Shown here piece by piece: positions 9,154 to 17,493 of a stretch of 64,000 bases of DNA. A model generated the notes under the pieces. It saw only the letters and a list, made by a program, of their open reading frames with translations, did not search any database and had not been told where the DNA came from. The position numbers and the translations under genes were made by a program. Positions within the stretch are counted from its first letter, which is position 1. The number at the start of each line of letters is the position of its first letter. This stretch comes from Acidimicrobiia bacterium (GTDB lineage: Bacteria; Actinomycetota; Acidimicrobiia; Acidimicrobiales; Poriferisodalaceae). The DNA lies in NCBI GenBank assembly GCA_022822525.1, contig JAJEBN010000024.1, forward strand, positions 1 through 64,000, read 5' to 3'.

Positions 9154-9352
9154 GCTTGACGTCGTCCCAATCGAGCACAGGGTCGGTCGGGTCGCGCAGG
9201 CGTTCTAGCGCGATGCCGACGTCGAGATAGTCCTCCACGTAGCGCTCAAGCGCCTGCCGGATGACATCGGCACGGCTGCGCTTGAGCTCGGCCGCCGCCG
9301 CATCCAGCGTCTCGATGACGCTGTCGGGCACTCTGGCGGTGACTTGCATCAT
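9131..9352 (-). CDS. Ribbon-helix-helix antitoxin, 73 aa
   Basis: The N-terminal stretch MQVTARVPDSVIETLDAAA is a ribbon-helix-helix DNA-binding domain of the CopG/ParD type, with the second helix in RSRADVIRQALERYV. The acidic C-terminal tail (DPTDPVLDWDDVKREL) would wrap the toxin. A strong ribosome site, AGGAG, lies 7 bp before ATGATG, so either of two adjacent methionines may start the protein. It should repress its own promoter through the palindrome at 9378-9388. Confidence 0.88.
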   Translation of the reverse strand: MMQVTARVPDSVIETLDAAAAELKRSRADVIRQALERYVEDYLDVGIALERLRDPTDPVLDWDDVKRELLAAD

Positions 9353-9377
9353 AACGAACTCCTGTACTGCAACTTAC

Positions 9378-9388
9378 ATTACTCTAAT
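9378..9388. promoter_or_regulatory. Palindromic operator candidate of the toxin-antitoxin pair
   Basis: ATTA-CTC-TAAT lies about 26 bp upstream of the antitoxin start, in a local A+T-rich dip. RHH antitoxins bind such short inverted repeats. Confidence 0.45.
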
Positions 9389-9493
9389 GCACATCGACTT
9401 CATCGCTCAGCCGAGCAGTCTCCTGGAGAATGATCGAGACCATTGCTCCGCTCCGACAGCCTCTGAGCGTGCTCGAAGGTAGCGTGCGGCTTC

Positions 9494-10093
9494 ATGGCGA
9501 GCAGTACGGGTGAGGACGGGGGGACGCTGGCGGTCACGGGCGATCCGGAGGCCGATCAGCTTGTGCGGGACGATCCGTTTGCGCTGCTGCTGGGGATGAT
9601 GCTGGACCAGCAGATCCCGATGGAATGGGCCTTCAAGGGACCGGTCCGGCTGGCCGAACGGCTGGGTGACCGCTTCTCGCCAACCGCCATCGCCGAGATG
9701 GATCCCGACGAGCTCGAGACTGCCTTCAAGACCAAGCCGGCGCTGCATCGCTTCCCCGGATCGATGGCGAAGCGCTGCGGCGAGCTGTCGCGCCACATCG
9801 TCGAGCACTACGACGGCGATGCCGGCGCCATCTGGGCCGACGTGCGCAGCGGCAAGGCGCTGTATGACCGGCTGCGTGCCCTGCCCGGCTATGGCGACGA
9901 GAAGGCCAAGATCTTCGTGGCGATCCTGGCCAAACGCTTCGGCGTGGCGCCCCGGGGCTGGAAAGCCGTTGCCGGCCCCTTCGCCGACCGCCAGCCGCGA
10001 TCGGTGGCCGACATCGACGGCCCTGACGCGCTCGCCGAAGTCCGACTCTGGAAGAAGAACCAGAAAGCCGCCGGCAAGTCCAAGCAGGACTGA
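9494..10093 (+). CDS. HhH-GPD superfamily base-excision-repair-like protein, 199 aa
   Basis: It matches the actinobacterial family usually called 'uncharacterised HhH-GPD protein': an N-terminal GDPEADQLVRDDPFALLLG, LLDQQIP-type helices and a helix-hairpin-helix around residues 127-142 (LRALPGYGDEKAKIF). Relatives of this fold are DNA glycosylases. The usual catalytic aspartate after the hairpin is not evident (the region reads RFGVAPRGWKAVAGPFA), so glycosylase activity is unproven. The C-terminus is lysine-rich (KKNQKAAGKSKQD). The start is the ATG at 9494. Confidence 0.82.
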   Translation: MASSTGEDGGTLAVTGDPEADQLVRDDPFALLLGMMLDQQIPMEWAFKGPVRLAERLGDRFSPTAIAEMDPDELETAFKTKPALHRFPGSMAKRCGELSRHIVEHYDGDAGAIWADVRSGKALYDRLRALPGYGDEKAKIFVAILAKRFGVAPRGWKAVAGPFADRQPRSVADIDGPDALAEVRLWKKNQKAAGKSKQD

Positions 10094-10664
10094 GGCCCCA
10101 GACGCGGTTCGCTCGCCGGCGAGGTTGTCGAGAGCCGAGCAGTCCTGCGATCGCTGCCTGCCAGTCCGCGCGCGACGGCCTGCACGGGGCTTGGTGCGAT
10201 CATTCCGTTTCGATGACAGGCGCCCAGGCACCACTCCCGCGTCACCGACGGACGCTGACCGAATGCTGAAGCGAGGCGGGCCTGCGGCCTGACTCGCCTG
10301 CGATGACAGACGTGTTGCGGTCGCGTCACCGACCCGGGAGCGAGCGCGCGAACGCCTGACAGCCGGGGGGTCTCATGCAGACGCCTGCACCCCCGCCGCG
10401 CCGCCCGATGACACTGCGATGACAGTCGCCGCAACATCCTCCCGAGGGACCCGACCCCCGATTGCGCCATGGCACGGGGTGACGCCGAGCGTGCCCCAGG
10501 GCTGCCCGGGAATCCTCGATTGCGCCCACATGACAGGTCGATGTCACTGCCGAAATCGGCGGAACGCAGTTCTACGTTCCGGCGTCGAGGGGCCAAGTCG
10601 AGAGGTGATGCAGCCGTGCTTCATCGCACTCGCGGCCGAACGCAACAAACACAAGGGGACCGAG
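10094..10664. repeat. 570-bp gene-poor stretch with degenerate GATGACAG repeats
   Basis: No convincing gene is visible. The motif CGATGACAG occurs at 10211, 10301 and 10417, a near copy (CGATGACAC) at 10406, and ACATGACAG at 10528. The first two are each followed 21-27 bp later by GTCACCGAC (10241 and 10325), so the larger unit is partly duplicated. CGATTGCGCC also occurs twice, near 10460 and 10518. This is the leader of the vWA lipoprotein gene and may hold operators or decayed duplicated DNA. Confidence 0.5.
10531..10546. promoter_or_regulatory. TGACA-N6-TGTCA inverted repeat before the vWA gene
   Basis: Perfect 5-bp arms (TGACA / TGTCA) are separated by 6 bp, 119 bp upstream of the lipoprotein start. 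The left arm is part of the last member of the GATGACAG repeat family, which suggests a regulator binding site. Confidence 0.4.
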
Positions 10665-12524
10665 ATGTTGCACCGACGCAGACCACATCGAATGGGACGA
10701 AACGGGGGAAGCCTCTGGCGGATCGCAGTCGCGCTGCTGGCGCTGTGCTTCGCGGCGGCGGCCTGCACGTCGACTGGCGCCGATGCCGACGCCAGCGCGC
10801 CAACCCCGGATGGCGAAGCGGAAACCGCCACGACCGCTGCGGCGTCGGGGAGCCGGGAGCGGCCGACTGCCGATGACTACACCGACGACATGGCTGACGA
10901 CGACTCCGACGAGGGCTCGACGGGGGCGCTCGGAGGCGCCGCAGCCGAAGAAGACATCGTGGCGGCCGTCTCCGGCGAATCCGAGGAGATGGCCGACGAG
11001 GAGATGTCCGACAGCGGCGGCGGCGTCCGTCTCGAGTCCGTGGGCGGCAGCTCACAGAGCGGCGCGCTCTCGCACCCGGCTGAACCAGAACCCGAGCCCT
11101 ACGAGCCATCGCAACGGCGCCGTCTCGCCGAGCCCGACAACTTCGTCGACTACGGCGTGAACCCGTTCGTCGACACCGCCGACGATCCCTTCTCGACGTT
11201 CGCGCTCGACGTGGACACCGCGTCGTACACAGTCGCCCGCAACTTCGTCGAAGGCGGCCAGCTCCCGCCGTTCGAAGCCGTGCGAGTCGAGGAGTTCGTC
11301 AACTACTTCGACGGCGGCTATCCCGACGAGATCGACGAGTTCACGATCAGCGTGGACGCCGCTCCGTCGCCGTTCGCAGAAGACGGCGACCTGTTGCTGC
11401 GAGTGGGCGTGCAGGCGCCGCACATCGTGTCCGACGCCATACAGCCCGACAGCATCATCCTGGTGCTCGACAGCTCAGGCTCGATGAACGAGCAGATCGG
11501 CACTCCCGACGACCGGTCCCGACGCATCGAGCTGGTCTACGACGCCGTCGACCTGCTGCTCGAAGGTCTCGAACCCGAGACCCGGGTAGGCGTCGTGGCC
11601 TACGCGAACCGAGCCCGGACCGTTGCCAGGCCGGCCGCAGTCGGCCGCGACCATGACGACCTGGTCCGTCGCATCCGCCGAGACGTGCGACCCGACGGCA
11701 GCACCAACGTCGCCGACGGTCTCGTGACGGGCTACCGCATGGCCGAGAGCGAGGCCTCCCGTGGTCGCCATGTGCTCGTGCTGCTCTTCTCCGACGGCGT
11801 CGCCAACGTGGGCGCGACCCAGACCGATCGGATCCTGCGCCAGCTCGGCGAGCGGGACGACATCGGGCTGTCCACGATCGGCGTCGGGCTGGGCCCGTTC
11901 AACGACGAGCTGATGGAACAGCTCGCCAACCGGGCCGACGGCTCCTACCACTACATCGACAACCACGACGAGGCGTGGCGCCTGCTCGGCGGCGACATCA
12001 CCTCGTTCGTCTCGGTGGCCGCCCGCGACGCCAAAGTGCAGGTGATCTTCAACCCCGACACCGTGGCCGCGTACCGCCTGATCGGCTTCGAGAATCGCGA
12101 CGTGGCCGACCGGGACTTCCGCAATGACGCTGTCGACGCCGGCGAAGTCGCCATCGGCCAGAGCGCAACAGCTCTGTACGAGCTGATGCTGGTGGACCCC
12201 GACAGCCGCAGCCGTCGCAGCAACGAGACGCTGGCCAAGGTGACGCTGCGCTACGAGCGTCCCGCCAGCGAGCGCATCACCGAGCTGTCGGCCACGATCA
12301 GGCCTAGCGACACCCACCGCAGCTTCGACGACGCCGACCGGCACTTCCGCTTGGCAGCGGTGGCGGCGGAGTTCGCGGAGGTGCTGCGCGAGAGCTGGTT
12401 CGTCGACGACCCGTCGATGCGCCGGCTCCGCACCGAAGCCGAAGCCGTGGCTCGGGACTTCCGAGGCGACTCCGACGTCGCCGAGCTCGCACGGCTGATC
12501 GCGTCGGCTCAGCGGCTGCAGTAG
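10665..12524 (+). CDS. vWA-domain lipoprotein (YfbK-like), 619 aa
   Basis: A basic N-terminus and hydrophobic helix end in FAAAAC, a lipobox with Cys34 as the lipidated residue, so the protein is probably anchored outside the membrane. Residues about 35-160 are a low-complexity acidic linker. A conserved YfbK-type N-terminal region follows (NPFVDTADDPFSTFALDVD, near 165-185). The von Willebrand A domain begins about residue 262 with a complete MIDAS start, DSSGSMNEQ, and runs to about 440; a DUF3520-like C-terminal region ends the protein. The start is the ATG at 10665, preceded by AAGGGGA at 5 bp. YfbK relatives are secreted or periplasmic and of unknown function. The gene stands alone and ends before a strong terminator hairpin. 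Confidence 0.87.
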   Translation: MLHRRRPHRMGRNGGSLWRIAVALLALCFAAAACTSTGADADASAPTPDGEAETATTAAASGSRERPTADDYTDDMADDDSDEGSTGALGGAAAEEDIVAAVSGESEEMADEEMSDSGGGVRLESVGGSSQSGALSHPAEPEPEPYEPSQRRRLAEPDNFVDYGVNPFVDTADDPFSTFALDVDTASYTVARNFVEGGQLPPFEAVRVEEFVNYFDGGYPDEIDEFTISVDAAPSPFAEDGDLLLRVGVQAPHIVSDAIQPDSIILVLDSSGSMNEQIGTPDDRSRRIELVYDAVDLLLEGLEPETRVGVVAYANRARTVARPAAVGRDHDDLVRRIRRDVRPDGSTNVADGLVTGYRMAESEASRGRHVLVLLFSDGVANVGATQTDRILRQLGERDDIGLSTIGVGLGPFNDELMEQLANRADGSYHYIDNHDEAWRLLGGDITSFVSVAARDAKVQVIFNPDTVAAYRLIGFENRDVADRDFRNDAVDAGEVAIGQSATALYELMLVDPDSRSRRSNETLAKVTLRYERPASERITELSATIRPSDTHRSFDDADRHFRLAAVAAEFAEVLRESWFVDDPSMRRLRTEAEAVARDFRGDSDVAELARLIASAQRLQ

Positions 12525-12576
12525 GCCGAGCGGGGCCGCGCGGGCACACCAGCTCGGGCGGTCCGGTCCGGGCGAC

Positions 12577-12617
12577 GCCCCGGCAGCGCTCTTCGGCTCA
12601 GGAGCGCTCGCCGGGGC
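12577..12617. terminator. Long GC-rich hairpin, probably bidirectional terminator
   Basis: The stem pairs GCCCCGGC (12577) plus AGCGCTC with GAGCGCT and GCCGGGGC (ending 12617), with one unpaired base and a 10-11-nt loop. It sits between two convergent genes. A second, outer inverted repeat (CCGAGCGGGG near 12527 and CCCCGCTCGG near 12628) encloses it. No T-run is visible. Confidence 0.6.
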
Positions 12618-12649
12618 GCCGTCGCGCCCCCGCTCGGGGACGGCGGCGG

Positions 12650-14248
12650 CTAGCCGTCGATCCGCTCGGCGGCCAGCTCGCGCAGCTCGGTCTTGAGCAC
12701 CTTGTTCGACGGGTTCAGCGGCAGCGCCTCGACGTTCCAGAAGTAGCGGGGCACCTTGTAGTTGGCCATCTGCTCCCGGCACCATGCCCGCAGCTCGTCG
12801 GGATCTGGAGCGCCGGCCGGCGACGGCACCACGAACGCGGCGCCCGCCTCGCCGAGCCGCGCATCGGACACACCGATCACCGCCACCTGTCCGATCAGCG
12901 GATGCTCGGACATGACGTTCTCCACCTCGGCGGGATACACGTTGAAGCCGCCGTTGATGTACATGTCCTTCTTGCGGTCGGTGATGTCGATGTAGCCGAG
13001 CTCGTTCATCACGCAGATGTCGCCGGTGTGCAGCCAGCCGTCGGCATCGATGGTCTTGGCGGTCTGCTCGGGATCGTCGAGGTAGCCCGTCGTGACGCAG
13101 TAGCCGCGCACCAGCAGCTCCCCCGGCTCGCCGGCCGGCACGTCCCGGCCGTCGTCATCGGTCACGCGCAGCTCGATGCCAGCCAGCGCCTTGCCGCTCG
13201 TGGAGGCCACCAGCTCGGGTGGGTCGCCTGCGGAGCAGATCGTGGCCAGCCCGTGCGTCTCGGTCATGCCGAATGCAGTGATGACCGTCTCGAAGCCGAG
13301 CCGTTCGCGCATCGCCACGACAGTCTCCACGGGGATCGCTGCGGCACCGGTGATCGCTGAGCGCAAGCTGGACGTGTCGTAGCGGTCGAGTCCTGCGAAG
13401 TTGATCATCGACTGGAAGATCGCCGGCGGGCCCGGCAGCACGGTGACCCGTTCGGACTGGATCCGTTCGAGGACGGCCTCCACCTCGAATACGGGGTGAG
13501 GCAGGATCGTGGCCCCCTTGGTGATGCACGGCGTGATCGAGCCGCAGAATCCGAACGCATGAAAGAACGGGTTGATCACCAGCATCCGATCACCCGAGCG
13601 CATGCCCAGCTCGTCGGCGTACTGGCTGAAGCTGCGGATGATCGACGCCGGCCGGATCATGACCCCCTTGGGCAGCCCCGTCGTGCCCGAGGTGAACATG
13701 ACCAGCCCCAGATCGTCGCCGGTGGCTGCTGCTGCACGCTCGGCGGCCTCCGCGAAGCCGTCGGGCGTTGCTGTGGCCACAAACTCATCGAACGAGGTCG
13801 TCCCCGGTGGTGTGTCGCCCCGCAGGATCACCGTGCGTTCGAGCGAATCGACGCTGTGACCGTCTGATGCAGCGGCCTCAAGATCAGCGACGTAGTCGTA
13901 ACCGAGGAACCCGACCACGGTGAAGAGCAGCTTGACCCTCGCCCGCGACAGCACGTACGCGGCCTCGCGGCCCCGGAATCGGGTGTTGACCGGCACGATG
14001 ACACCGCCGGCTCGCAGCGTGCCCATGGCCGCGACCACCCACTCCCAGGCGTTGGGCGCCCACAACCCGACGGCATCGCCGGATCGGAGGCCATTCGCCA
14101 CCAGCGCTGCCGCGCACGTCTCGGTGCGCGCCGCCAGCTCTGCGAACGTCATCGACATGTCGCCGTCGCGAATCGCCTCGGCATCGCCGAATTCCGCTGC
14201 CGCGCGCTCCACGAGCGCGGGATAGTTGTCAGGTATTGCGCTGGTCAC
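12650..14248 (-). CDS. Acyl-CoA synthetase (AMP-binding, FadD3-like), 532 aa
   Basis: The enzyme activates a carboxylic acid to its CoA thioester through an acyl-adenylate. The ANL-superfamily motifs are in order: the phosphate loop FTSGTTGLPKG, A5-like GMTETHG, A7/A8 GWLHTGD and IDITDRKKDMYINGG, and the A10 lysine region PSNKVLKTEL. The overall style (DAVGLWAPNAWEWVVAAMG, then LPGPPAIFQSMINF) resembles FadD3, which activates a steroid-ring remnant in mycobacteria, but the substrate cannot be settled here. I chose the GTG at 14248 (VTSAIPDNYPALVERAA), since family proteins start just before the PALVERAA-like helix. The gene is in the same orientation as the methyltransferase 111 bp upstream. 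Confidence 0.88.
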   Translation of the reverse strand: MTSAIPDNYPALVERAAAEFGDAEAIRDGDMSMTFAELAARTETCAAALVANGLRSGDAVGLWAPNAWEWVVAAMGTLRAGGVIVPVNTRFRGREAAYVLSRARVKLLFTVVGFLGYDYVADLEAAASDGHSVDSLERTVILRGDTPPGTTSFDEFVATATPDGFAEAAERAAAATGDDLGLVMFTSGTTGLPKGVMIRPASIIRSFSQYADELGMRSGDRMLVINPFFHAFGFCGSITPCITKGATILPHPVFEVEAVLERIQSERVTVLPGPPAIFQSMINFAGLDRYDTSSLRSAITGAAAIPVETVVAMRERLGFETVITAFGMTETHGLATICSAGDPPELVASTSGKALAGIELRVTDDDGRDVPAGEPGELLVRGYCVTTGYLDDPEQTAKTIDADGWLHTGDICVMNELGYIDITDRKKDMYINGGFNVYPAEVENVMSEHPLIGQVAVIGVSDARLGEAGAAFVVPSPAGAPDPDELRAWCREQMANYKVPRYFWNVEALPLNPSNKVLKTELRELAAERIDG

Positions 14249-14359
14249 GGCGGACAGTCTTGCCGCTCGGCATCGCACCCTCACGGTGGGCCAGCCAGAC
14301 TGCGGCATCGATGTCGCGCCCGGCACACCGCAGAACTGCAGTGAGCGTGGAGATCTGGC

Positions 14360-15169
14360 TTAGGCGACCTGCGCCAGCGCTTCGGTGTGAATGAAGTGGA
14401 AGTAGCCGTCTTCGGTGTCGGCCCACGCCCGCCATGCCGCCGCGATGTCGTCCATCTCGGCGGAGGTGGCGTAGCCGTACTCCACGGCTTGCAGGGCGAA
14501 GCTGCTCTTGAGACTGCGCTCAGCCCACGAGTAGCCCCAGTTGCGCCGTGATGTTGGCGTGAAGAACTGCCACACCGAGGCCGACATCTGCACCTGGGCC
14601 AGCCCGGCGCGACGGAACCACGAGAAGAGATGCCGGCCGGCATCGGGCTCGGCGCCGTTGTGCCGGCAGACCTGGCGGTACACCTCGCGCCAGCGCGTGA
14701 TGCCCTCGCTGGCGGGAAAGCCGCGCATGGTCGAGTAGTCGGAGTCGCGCACCGCCACCCAGCCGCCGGCTCCCACGACACGCGCCATCTCGCGTATCGC
14801 CGCAACGGGATCCGACAGGTGCTGCAGCACCTGGTGGGCGTAGGCCACATCGAAGCTGCCGTCGTCGTAGGGCAGCTCGTACACCGACTCCTTAGCGAGC
14901 GTCACGTTGCCGACCTCGGCCTCGGCGACGGTGGCCTCCGCGGTAGCCAGGATGTCGTCGCCCACCTCGATGCCGGTGACGTGGCCGCGTGACGCCCAGC
15001 GTGCCAGCCCGACGGTGATCGAGGCCGGGCCGCAGCCGACGTCGAGGATGCGGGCATCGGGCTCGATGACATGGCGCGCAAACGCGGCACAGTCCTCGGC
15101 GGTGCGCTGCGCATGCTGATTGACCACCGTTGCGTGGTGTCCATGGGTGTACACGTCGGCGCCAGTCAC
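14360..15169 (-). CDS. Class I SAM-dependent methyltransferase, 269 aa
   Basis: A Rossmann methyltransferase domain of the UbiE/Methyltransf_11 type begins with motif I ILDVGCGPASITVGLA near residue 42, then an acidic GIEVGD strand (motif II) and DVAYAHQVLQHLSDP (motif IV/post-motif). The C-terminal half (RHLFSWFRRAGLAQVQ) is typical of small-molecule methyltransferases. The substrate is unknown. I chose the GTG at 15169 (VTGADVYTHGHH); an ATG at 15307 would add 46 residues without family character and intrude on the divergent promoter. Confidence 0.8.
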   Translation of the reverse strand: MTGADVYTHGHHATVVNQHAQRTAEDCAAFARHVIEPDARILDVGCGPASITVGLARWASRGHVTGIEVGDDILATAEATVAEAEVGNVTLAKESVYELPYDDGSFDVAYAHQVLQHLSDPVAAIREMARVVGAGGWVAVRDSDYSTMRGFPASEGITRWREVYRQVCRHNGAEPDAGRHLFSWFRRAGLAQVQMSASVWQFFTPTSRRNWGYSWAERSLKSSFALQAVEYGYATSAEMDDIAAAWRAWADTEDGYFHFIHTEALAQVA

Positions 15170-15363
15170 GGCGGCAGCGTAATGATCCCGTGTCGCCAGT
15201 CGCAGGCGGAAGCAGCGCGACTCAGCCTCACTGCTCACGGCGCCCGCGCCGCAGGCACATTCCCCGGGTCCCGCGGGCCGTTCGGCGAAGCACAGCCGTA
15301 CATGCATGTGTGGTGCGCCCGCGATGGACCAGCGTCAGCGCAGGCTGTGAGACAATTTGGCCG

Positions 15364-16599
15364 GTGACCGAGGGGTCAGTGACCGAGCAGGGCCGAGCCG
15401 ACCCGCTCGCTCGCGAGTTCCCGACACCCGACTACTACAGCTACCCGTGGTCGGCGCTCGCTTCGGCGTCGCTCACCGCGCACGGCAGTGCCCAGCTCAA
15501 CTGGCCCGACGGGACGACGCTCGAATGCCACCCCGTGTGGCTGCGAGAGAACGCGCCCGGTCCCGGAGGCATCGACCCGGTCACCCGTGAATGCGAGCTC
15601 GACCCGGCTCACCTGGTCGGGAACCTGTCGATCAGCCGATTGGATGTGGTCGGCGGTGCGCTCGAGGTGACGTTCGAGCCCGAGCAGCGCGAAGCCTCCT
15701 ATCACCCCGGTTGGCTGCGCCACGTCGCCGAGCAGCGCCATGCGCCATTCGCGGACATTCCCGAACCGGTGGCGTGGACGGCCGCAGACCGCAGCGAACC
15801 GGCAACGCACGACGGTCCCGCCGCCCTGGACGACGACAATGCGCTGGCCGGCGTGCTCTGCGATCTCGCCCGTCACGGCCTCGTGCGCCTCGCCGGCTGC
15901 GGCACCGACCCCGGCACCGTTGCGAAGGCGGCATGCCGCATCGGTGCGATACGCGACTCCAACTTCGGTTTGACGTGGCACGTCGACGTCGACGTCACAC
16001 CGACCTCGCTCGCGAACACCGGGCAGCGGCTCGCACCACACACCGATCTGCCGACCCGGGAAGTCCCCCCGGGCTTGCAGCTGCTGCACTGCGTGGAGAA
16101 CAGCGTGGAGGGCGGATGGTCGACCATGGCCGACGGCCTGGCCATCGCCGAGCACCTGCGAGCGCACGAGCCCGACGCCTTCGAGGCGCTCACCACGCTG
16201 GAGTGGGTGTTCTTCAACCGATCGCCCGACCACGACCACCGCTGGCAGGGCCCCGTCATCGACACCGGCGACGGCCGGATTCCGTACACCTACCGGGCGT
16301 TCCACCCGGTGCGGGCGTTCGGGGCCATGGCCATCGACGACATGGACCGGGCCTATGCGGCGATGCGCATCCTCAGCGCCACCGCTGGGTCCGATCAGTT
16401 TCAGATGCGCTACCCGTTCCGCCCCGGCGACATCGTCGTATTCGACAACCGGCGGGTTCTCCACGGGCGGGACGGCTTCGAACCCCATGCAGGCACGCGC
16501 CGACGGCTCATCGGCGCCTACATGGACACTGACGAGTTCTATTCGCGGCTGCGCGTGCTGCTGCGCCGCGCTGCAAGGGAGGTTCCTGCTGATGCCTGA
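15364..16599 (+). CDS. Gamma-butyrobetaine dioxygenase-like Fe(II)/2OG enzyme, 411 aa
   Basis: The protein has the two-part layout of gamma-butyrobetaine hydroxylases: an N-terminal domain with HPVWLRENAPGP (the family's WLRDN motif) and a TauD-type catalytic domain. Iron ligands are His225 and Asp227 in PHTDLPTREV, with the distal histidine in VLHGRDGF (near 366) and a 2OG-binding arginine in GTRRRLIGAYMD. The known reaction is gamma-butyrobetaine + 2-oxoglutarate + O2 -> carnitine. The zinc-binding cysteines of animal BBOX are absent, as in many bacterial forms. The start is a GTG at 15364; another GTG at 15379 is possible. The gene overlaps the next by 8 bp. The following two genes use the expected product, which strengthens the assignment. 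Confidence 0.8.
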   Translation: MTEGSVTEQGRADPLAREFPTPDYYSYPWSALASASLTAHGSAQLNWPDGTTLECHPVWLRENAPGPGGIDPVTRECELDPAHLVGNLSISRLDVVGGALEVTFEPEQREASYHPGWLRHVAEQRHAPFADIPEPVAWTAADRSEPATHDGPAALDDDNALAGVLCDLARHGLVRLAGCGTDPGTVAKAACRIGAIRDSNFGLTWHVDVDVTPTSLANTGQRLAPHTDLPTREVPPGLQLLHCVENSVEGGWSTMADGLAIAEHLRAHEPDAFEALTTLEWVFFNRSPDHDHRWQGPVIDTGDGRIPYTYRAFHPVRAFGAMAIDDMDRAYAAMRILSATAGSDQFQMRYPFRPGDIVVFDNRRVLHGRDGFEPHAGTRRRLIGAYMDTDEFYSRLRVLLRRAAREVPADA

Positions 16600-17479
16600 G
16601 GTCTTCATCACTTGTGCTGTCACCGGTGCGGGCGACACCGTCGACAAGTCCGACAAGGTGCCCTACACGCCCGCAGACATCGCCCAGAACGTGATCGACG
16701 CCGCCGAGGCGGGAGCTGCGATCTGTCACGTACACGTACGCGACCCGATCACAGGCGACGCAGGCCGGGACGTCGACTGTTACCGCGAAGTCGTGGAGCG
16801 GGTGCGGGCCTCGAGCACAGACGTGGTGCTCAACCTCACCGCCGGCATGGGCGGCGACTTCGTGATCGGCTCGGTGGAGCAGCCGCTGCCTCCCGACCCT
16901 GTGCGATCCGACATGGCCGGCGCGACCGAGCGGCTGGCGCACGTGCGCGAGCTGCGGCCCGAGATCTGCACGCTCGACTGCGGCACGATGAACTTCGGCG
17001 AGGGCAACTACGTCGCCACCAACACGCACGACACGCTCATGGAGATGGCCCGCCAGATCCAGGCGCTGGGCGTGCGGCCCGAGATCGAAGCTTTCGACAC
17101 CGGCCAGCTGTGGGAAGCCAGGTCGTTGGTGGAGGCTGGGGTCATCGAAGCGCCGGTGATGGTGCAGCTCTGCATGGGCATCCGCTGGGGTGCCCCGCCG
17201 GACCTGAACACCTTCATGGCGATGGTCAACAACGTGCCCGATGACTGGACGTTCTCGGCGTTCGCACTGGGTCGCGACCAGCTGCCGTACGTGGCCCTCG
17301 CGGCGGTCGCCGGCGGCAACGCCCGAGTCGGGCTCGAGGACAACCTGTATCTCGAGCGCGGCCGGCTGGCCACCAACGCCGACCTGACCGCACGTGCCAA
17401 ACAGATCCTCGAAGCCATGAACTACAGCGTGATCGGCCCCGAAGAAGTCCGCGACAAGCTCGAGCTGAAGCGGCATTGA
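16592..17479 (+). CDS. BKACE-family beta-keto acid cleavage enzyme, probably 3-dehydrocarnitine cleavage, 295 aa
   Basis: DUF849/BKACE enzymes condense a beta-keto acid with acetyl-CoA, giving acetoacetate and a new acyl-CoA. The zinc ligands His46 and His48 are visible in CHVHVRDP at exactly the positions used in Kce. Other family signatures are LNLTAGMGG, TLDCGTMNFG and GGNARVGLEDNLYL. With a carnitine dehydrogenase gene directly downstream, the likely substrate is 3-dehydrocarnitine, yielding betainyl-CoA + acetoacetate. The start codon at 16592 has a clear GGGAGG ribosome site inside the preceding gene. The stop codon overlaps or lies next to the start of the downstream dehydrogenase, so the three are co-translated. 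Confidence 0.87.
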   Translation: MPEVFITCAVTGAGDTVDKSDKVPYTPADIAQNVIDAAEAGAAICHVHVRDPITGDAGRDVDCYREVVERVRASSTDVVLNLTAGMGGDFVIGSVEQPLPPDPVRSDMAGATERLAHVRELRPEICTLDCGTMNFGEGNYVATNTHDTLMEMARQIQALGVRPEIEAFDTGQLWEARSLVEAGVIEAPVMVQLCMGIRWGAPPDLNTFMAMVNNVPDDWTFSAFALGRDQLPYVALAAVAGGNARVGLEDNLYLERGRLATNADLTARAKQILEAMNYSVIGPEEVRDKLELKRH

Positions 17480-17493
17480 CTGATCCACCCTTC

